A stretch of DNA of 64,000 nt from Salirhabdus sp. Marseille-P4669 (GTDB taxonomy: Bacteria > Bacillota > Bacilli > Bacillales > Alkalibacillaceae), in assembly GCF_900240405.1 (NCBI RefSeq), contig NZ_OEQK01000006.1:124001-188000 (forward strand), given 5' to 3'. A program made the translations under genes and the position numbers. Positions 59,810 through 64,000 of the stretch are shown piece after piece. The stretch's first letter is position 1; each line of letters begins with the position of its first letter. A model generated the notes under the pieces. The model was not told the origin of the DNA. It searched no databases and was given only the letters and a program-made list of their open reading frames with translations.

Positions 59810-60203
59810 GTTATAATTTCTTTTTCTTACTCATTACTTTTTTCGTGTAAATAACACGTTGTATTTCAAGAACTCCATTCCACTCCATAAATATATATGG
59901 TTCGATTCCATTTCAAATTTTGTGGGCTTTATATATCTGCATAGGTAAATGTAGAAGTCGGCTATCGTTTTAAAGTGTGGGATTTTTGAGAATCCCTTTT
60001 CATATTACTTGGAGATGGAAAATAATTGTAGGGTTGAGTTGAACTGTCTACTTCTATTTTGTATATGCTTCATTTCTATAATAAAAAGTTTAAAGACACT
60101 GAAAAAATCGAAGAGATATTGATAACTTATTTTTAGATTATTACAAATATGTTCCAGCTTATTCGTAACAATATTGCTAACGAAAGACCAAATCGTCGAA
60201 TGA

Positions 60204-60359
60204 CCAATCCCCGATCTTAGTTTAGCTCTTTTCTTATCTATTCCATTTCTCTCAAGTATAAACCGAATAAAACAAGGTGATGATAGTGAAGAAAAATTAT
60301 TACATACCTTCCAACGTTACAGAGAGGAAATAAAGGGTATAACTAAGAATATATTTTAA
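60204..60359 (+). pseudogene. Possible C-terminal gene fragment
   Basis: An open stretch with no start codon ends at a TAA at 60357-60359. Its last 30 residues (GDDSEEKLLHTFQRYREE and on) look like a real helical protein C-terminus. The rest of 59810-60380 shows no gene. It may be a leftover of a mobile element or a displaced gene. Confidence 0.25.
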
Positions 60360-60381
60360 TAAGGGTTAATAAGTTAAATTG

Positions 60382-60411
60382 TTTGACCTTAATTGACCAT
60401 TTATGTATGAT
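60382..60411 (+). promoter_or_regulatory. clpP promoter with CtsR operator
   Basis: TTGACC (60383-60388) and TATGAT (60406-60411) are 17 bases apart. On the minus strand 60398-60382 reads GGTCAATTAAGGTCAAA, which fits the CtsR heptad repeat (GGTCAAANANGGTCAAA) with one mismatch and covers the -35. Heat and protein stress should release CtsR. Confidence 0.85.
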
Positions 60412-60452
60412 AGGTACATAAACAAAACAAAAGATTAAAGGAGGAATTAAGA

Positions 60453-61040
60453 ATGAACTTAATCCCAACTGTTATTGAACAAACAAACCGCGGTGAACGT
60501 GCTTACGATATTTATTCTAGACTTCTAAAAGACCGAATTATTATGTTAGGAAGTGCTATTGACGACAACGTAGCGAACTCCGTAGTTGCACAATTGCTAT
60601 TTCTAGCTGCAGAAGATCCAGAAAAAGATATCTCCATTTACATTAACTCTCCTGGTGGATCGATTACAGCTGGTATGGCGATTTACGATACAATGCAATT
60701 TATTAAACCAGATGTATCTACAATTTGTGTAGGTATGGCTGCATCAATGGGAGCATTTCTACTCGCTGCAGGTGAAAAAGGGAAGCGTTATGCACTTCCG
60801 AATAGTGAAGTAATGATTCACCAACCATTAGGCGGAACACAAGGTCAAGCTACAGATATTCAAATTCATGCAAAACGTATAATTGAAATGCGTGAAAAGT
60901 TAAATGAAATTCTCTCTGAACGAACTGGTCAACCGCTAGAAGTCATTGAAAAGGATACAGACCGCGATAACTTTATGTCCGCAGAAAAAGCACTGGAGTA
61001 CGGACTAATTGACAAGGTTATGAAAACAAGCAACCAATAA
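60453..61040 (+). CDS. clpP: ATP-dependent Clp protease proteolytic subunit ClpP
   Basis: A 195-residue serine peptidase that forms a double heptameric barrel fed by ClpX or ClpC. The catalytic Ser98 is in [11 protein letters not shown], His123 in [10 protein letters not shown], and Asp in [11 protein letters not shown] near residue 172. The N-terminus [20 protein letters not shown] is the family's axial-loop sequence. The ATG follows AAAGGAGGA. It is controlled by the CtsR box upstream and is monocistronic. Confidence 0.98.
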   Translation: MNLIPTVIEQTNRGERAYDIYSRLLKDRIIMLGSAIDDNVANSVVAQLLFLAAEDPEKDISIYINSPGGSITAGMAIYDTMQFIKPDVSTICVGMAASMGAFLLAAGEKGKRYALPNSEVMIHQPLGGTQGQATDIQIHAKRIIEMREKLNEILSERTGQPLEVIEKDTDRDNFMSAEKALEYGLIDKVMKTSNQ

Positions 61041-61058
61041 ATAACATTCCATAATCAA

Positions 61059-61097
61059 CATAAAACTCCGCATTCGCTATGAATGCGGAGTTTTATG
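61059..61097. terminator. clpP/crh bidirectional terminator
   Basis: CATAAAACTCCGCATTC (61059-61075) is exactly complementary to GAATGCGGAGTTTTATG (61081-61097), with T-rich flanks on both strands, between convergent clpP and crh. Confidence 0.92.
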
Positions 61098-61143
61098 TTT
61101 TCTATGTCGAATTTGCTCATTCCATCACAAAAATAGGAAAAAA

Positions 61144-61401
61144 TTAATTTTCTTTCGACACAAATGTTGCTAATTCCTGGATTGCATCCTCTTCATCGGA
61201 TCCATCTGCGATAAGTACTACCTCTTCACCAGTACCAACTGCAACACTCATTAAGCCCATAATACTTTTCGCATTGATTCGTTTGCCATCTTTCTCTAAA
61301 AAGACATTCGCAGAAAAACGATTTGCTTCCTGCACAAATCGAGCAGCAGGCCTTGCTTGTAAACCAGTTGTAAGTAAAACCTTGACCTTTCTCTCTACCA
61401 A
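61144..61401 (-). CDS. crh: HPr-like catabolite repression protein Crh
   Basis: An 85-residue HPr paralogue. The active-site His15 of HPr is replaced by Gln in TTGLQARPAA, so it cannot carry PTS phosphate. Ser46 in AKSIMGLMSVAVG is kept for HPr kinase, and Crh-Ser-P can act as CcpA corepressor. I use the TTG at 61401 after GGGGAGAG because orthologues begin MVxxKV. It is last in the rapZ-glmR-whiA-crh series on the minus strand, as in B. subtilis. Confidence 0.95.
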   Translation of the reverse strand: MVERKVKVLLTTGLQARPAARFVQEANRFSANVFLEKDGKRINAKSIMGLMSVAVGTGEEVVLIADGSDEEDAIQELATFVSKEN

Positions 61402-61503
61402 ACTTCTCTCTCCCCTCAATATCTCATTTTTTTAAAAATAAAATGTATAACTCCAATATACCTATAATATAAAAACGCTATTATAATTGAATATAAGAAA
61501 AGA

Positions 61504-61527
61504 ACGCCTTCCATGAAAGCGTTTCAA
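61504..61527 (-). terminator. Hairpin between whiA and crh, overlapping a cre-like sequence
   Basis: On the minus strand GAAACGCTTTC, a 3-base loop and GAAGGCGTTC form a stem with one bulge, followed by TTTTC, suggesting a terminator after whiA. The same bases contain TGAAAGCGTTTCAA (61514-61527), which fits the cre consensus at 13 of 14 positions. The two readings cannot be separated from sequence alone. Confidence 0.5.
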
Positions 61528-61613
61528 TTTATCATATATTATAGCACGAACATATTGGAATGGAAACGATAATGTTCTCCATTTAGGCGTGTTTTTATCG
61601 GAAAAAAGTAAGG

Positions 61614-62555
61614 CTAATTTACTCCCTGAGCACGGAGCTTATCCGCAAACTCGTCTATTTTACGAAGACGATGGTTGATACCCGATTTACTGATTTTCCC
61701 TGAAGAAATAAGCTCACCTAGTTCTTTTAAGGAAACATCTTGGTGCTCTAACCTAACCTGGGCAACCTCTCTTAATTTATCAGGTAGAGATTCCAGTCCT
61801 ACTGTATCTTTTATAAACTTTATGTTTTCCACTTGGCGAAAAGCAGCACCAATGGTTTTATTTAAATTCGCTGTTTCACAGTTTACTAATCTGTTAACAG
61901 AATTACGCATGTCCCTCATAATACGAACGTCTTCAAACTTTAAGAGAGCTTGGTGGGCACCAATATTAATCAAAAACTCCGTAATTTTTTCTGCTTCTTT
62001 AAAATACGTTATATACCCATTTCTTCTTTCTAACGTTCGAGCATGTAAATCAAAGGAATTCATCAATTCACACAAAGAATCATTATGCTCTTCATATTGA
62101 TTAGAAATCTCCAAATGATAAGAAGAGGTTTCTGGATTATTTACAGAACCACCTGCTAAAAAAGCACCTCGCAAATATGCTCTACTACAGCACTTCTTCT
62201 CTGTATATTTCTTAGGAATAGAACGTTTAAAGGAAAATGGCTCCTCTAAAATATTCAAATCTACCAAAAATTGTTGAACATCTTCTTTCAAACGAACAAT
62301 GTATACATTATTTTTTTTCAGTCTCATCTTTTTACGTACAAGCAATTCCACAGGATGCTTATAGTTGAGTTTAATGAGCGAATAAATACGACGTGCAATG
62401 GCAGCATTTTCTGTTTGAACATCTAAAATATATTGGCGATTTGAAAAGGATAGGGAACCATTCATACGAATCAACGCTGCTAATTCTGCTTCTATACAGC
62501 AAGCATCGGCTTCCACTTGTGTTAATTCTTTCTTAACTTCAGCTGCAAAAGACAT
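61614..62555 (-). CDS. whiA: WhiA-type regulator
   Basis: A 313-residue DNA-binding protein. It has a WhiA N-terminal domain and a LAGLIDADG homing-endonuclease-like core (about 85-190; [18 protein letters not shown] is the degenerate first motif, without endonuclease acidic residues). The C-terminal helix-turn-helix (about 220-305) includes [25 protein letters not shown] by ends. In Bacillus it affects cell division, chromosome segregation and metabolism. The ATG at 62555 is taken over the GTG at 62561. It lies between glmR and crh. Confidence 0.95.
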   Translation of the reverse strand: MSFAAEVKKELTQVEADACCIEAELAALIRMNGSLSFSNRQYILDVQTENAAIARRIYSLIKLNYKHPVELLVRKKMRLKKNNVYIVRLKEDVQQFLVDLNILEEPFSFKRSIPKKYTEKKCCSRAYLRGAFLAGGSVNNPETSSYHLEISNQYEEHNDSLCELMNSFDLHARTLERRNGYITYFKEAEKITEFLINIGAHQALLKFEDVRIMRDMRNSVNRLVNCETANLNKTIGAAFRQVENIKFIKDTVGLESLPDKLREVAQVRLEHQDVSLKELGELISSGKISKSGINHRLRKIDEFADKLRAQGVN

Positions 62556-62634
62556 TCCCACACATCCCCTTCTAACAACTAGACCTGGTGTGCAACAACG
62601 GTTAAATAAAAAAGTGCTGTCACACTAGGTCTCG

Positions 62635-63591
62635 TCATTTAATTAACGAATAGATTAATTTTGCAATTTTGTTTTTGTCATGACGAACTGCTTTTTTGGA
62701 ATAATCCACGATGTCCCCTTCAATAATCTCAAGGCCCATTTCCAATAAGCGTGTCGTATCAAAGATGACAGGAGAGGCATTTTCGGCCTCATATCGTTGC
62801 TTCACAAATGGCTTAATAGGTGCATTGTGCACAACAATTGCATCTACACAGCTTTCTCCAATATGGTCTTGAATCGCTTGCACATGGTCAGCAGCAGTAA
62901 AATCCTCTGTCTCTCCAAACTGAGTCATTACATTACAAATATATACTACTTTTCCTGGACAATTTTTTAAGGCATCCCCAATCTCCGGAATAATTAAGTT
63001 TGGTAGAATACTCGTAAATAAACTACCTGGGGCTATCACCACGATGTCTGCTGATTCAATGGCATCCATTGCTTCTGGCAATGGCTCAATATGATCCGGA
63101 CTTAAAAATACCCGTTTTATTCTTTTGTTTGCTTGAGGTATTTTCGATTCCCCAGAAACGATTGTTCCATCATCCATTTCGGCATGTAAATACATGTTTT
63201 GATTTGCAATTGGGTATATTTGACCTTTCACATTAAACACACGTGACACTTCTTTTATACCGTGATAAAAATCCCCCGTAATCGATGCCATTGCTGCGAG
63301 CAACAAATTTCCTAATGAATGACCAGATAAACTGTTTCCACTCTCAAAACGATGCTGAAAAAGGTCTAGTATCATTGGTTCTACATCAGACATAGCTGCA
63401 ATTACGTTACGAATATCTCCTGGTGCAGGTATTGCCATTTCATTACGAAGTCTGCCTGAACTGCCGCCATCGTCTGCAACCGTAACAATGGCGGACAGGT
63501 TGATCGGAAAATTCTTTAAACCACGTAACAGGACAGGCATTCCTGTTCCACCCCCAATGACAACAACATTGGGCTCTCTCATTTGTATCAT
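62635..63591 (-). CDS. glmR: GlmR/YvcK gluconeogenesis factor
   Basis: A 318-residue protein of the YvcK/CofD-like (UPF0052) family. The N-terminal motif VVVIGGGTGMPVLLRGLK and IVTVADDGGSSGRLR bind UDP-GlcNAc in orthologues. PGDIRNVIAAMS and HSLGNLLLAA follow near 60-100. In B. subtilis the protein activates GlmS to divert fructose 6-phosphate to the cell wall and is needed for growth on gluconeogenic carbon. The ATG follows AAAGGATAGG. It lies 9 bases after rapZ. Confidence 0.95.
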   Translation of the reverse strand: MIQMREPNVVVIGGGTGMPVLLRGLKNFPINLSAIVTVADDGGSSGRLRNEMAIPAPGDIRNVIAAMSDVEPMILDLFQHRFESGNSLSGHSLGNLLLAAMASITGDFYHGIKEVSRVFNVKGQIYPIANQNMYLHAEMDDGTIVSGESKIPQANKRIKRVFLSPDHIEPLPEAMDAIESADIVVIAPGSLFTSILPNLIIPEIGDALKNCPGKVVYICNVMTQFGETEDFTAADHVQAIQDHIGESCVDAIVVHNAPIKPFVKQRYEAENASPVIFDTTRLLEMGLEIIEGDIVDYSKKAVRHDKNKIAKLIYSLIK

Positions 63592-63600
63592 AAGATCTGC

Positions 63601-64000
63601 CTATCCTTTCCTTTTCTTGATGTCACGATGTTTAACATACGTATTTACAGCATTTCCGAAATGGCTTGCGATTTGCTCTGCAATTGCTACGGAACGATGC
63701 TGTCCTCCTGTACAACCAATACCAATGACAAGCTGACTTTTACCTTCTCGCTTGTATTGAGGGATCATAAATTCCAGCATATCCAATAACTTATCCATGA
63801 ATTTTTTCGTTTCCGACCATTTAAATACATAAGTGGACACTTCTTCATCAAGTCCAGTTAACGGTCGCATGGACTCCACATAAAATGGGTTAGGTAGAAA
63901 ACGCACGTCAAAAACCAAATCGGCATCAATTGGGATACCATGCTTAAAGCCAAAGGAAACAACATTCACGGAAAAGACTTGCTGGGACTTTTCTTTAAAC
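63601..64000 (-). CDS. rapZ: RapZ/YvcJ nucleotide-binding protein (C-terminal part)
   Basis: The frame stays open past the window end, so only about 133 C-terminal residues are seen. They include the RapZ signature [32 protein letters not shown] and [17 protein letters not shown]. The Walker A half is outside the window. YvcJ hydrolyses ATP and GTP and affects competence in B. subtilis, while E. coli RapZ directs decay of GlmZ RNA. It is coupled closely to glmR downstream. Confidence 0.95.
   Translation of the reverse strand, partial: FKEKSQQVFSVNVVSFGFKHGIPIDADLVFDVRFLPNPFYVESMRPLTGLDEEVSTYVFKWSETKKFMDKLLDMLEFMIPQYKREGKSQLVIGIGCTGGQHRSVAIAEQIASHFGNAVNTYVKHRDIKKRKG

Noticed and set aside
59064-60450. 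Intact prophage or integrative element at tRNA-Arg
   Set aside because: No integrase, no duplicated tRNA end and no phage genes are visible; only a small degraded stretch is present.

Overview
The window is a low-G+C Firmicute chromosome, most likely a Bacillaceae genus close to Oceanobacillus, Virgibacillus or Ornithinibacillus. The evidence is gene content and order: cggR-gap-pgk-tpiA-gpmI-eno, secG-est-rnr with smpB-ssrA, crh-whiA-glmR-rapZ, a fused YfkAB, CtsR-controlled clpP, a xylR/xylAB regulon with cre sites, and strong Shine-Dalgarno sequences with many TTG and GTG starts. The genus is an inference; no rRNA is present.

Layout. 1-8.9 kb: ArsA-like ATPase, MDR oxidoreductase, a NERD protein, a 52-53 bp tandem repeat tract, a carboxymuconolactone decarboxylase-like protein divergent from yfkAB, DUF1836, a hemolysin III homologue, PnuC and an esterase. 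9-18.6 kb: NADP oxidoreductase, MacB-type ABC pair, MarR-controlled MFS pump, YitT protein, second MFS gene with DUF3231. 18.7-31 kb: sulfonate-type ABC importer, DUF2512, D-Ala-D-Ala carboxypeptidase, chemoreceptor, YdhK lipoprotein, ECF sigma/anti-sigma pair, TerC protein, MATE transporter, aldo/keto reductase. 31-41.4 kb: a complete xyloside/xylose regulon. Three XylR boxes sit on three promoters with the same geometry, and each promoter has a CcpA cre-like site downstream of its start. 41.5-47.6 kb: ribosome rescue and RNA decay (tmRNA, SmpB, RNase R) plus SecG. 47.8-49.8 kb: ptsHI. 49.9-51.3 kb: second NERD protein with a 21-bp-periodic array upstream. 51.4-58.6 kb: glycolytic operon under CggR. 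58.6-60.4 kb: glutaredoxin-like gene, tRNA-Arg(CCG) and a small decayed region. 60.4-64 kb: clpP and crh-whiA-glmR-rapZ; rapZ is cut by the window end.

The genes make up much of a carbon-control network. HPr and enzyme I, the HPr paralogue Crh, cre sites on xylose genes, CggR sensing glycolytic flux, and GlmR/RapZ at the gluconeogenesis and cell-wall branch are all present.

The least explained signal is in the intergenic DNA. Two loci 7.2 kb apart (43.66-43.99 and 50.89-51.28 kb) carry a TAYTCGYC-like word every 21 bp, with spacer sequence much less conserved than the word. The step lengths, including irregular 19, 20 and 29/30 bp steps, match between the loci in a nearly gap-free alignment of about 320 bp. 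A third locus (3.05-3.67 kb) has a 52.3-bp period, close to five helical turns. Two of the three loci flank genes for NERD/zinc-ribbon proteins of the same architecture. I know of no description of this arrangement.
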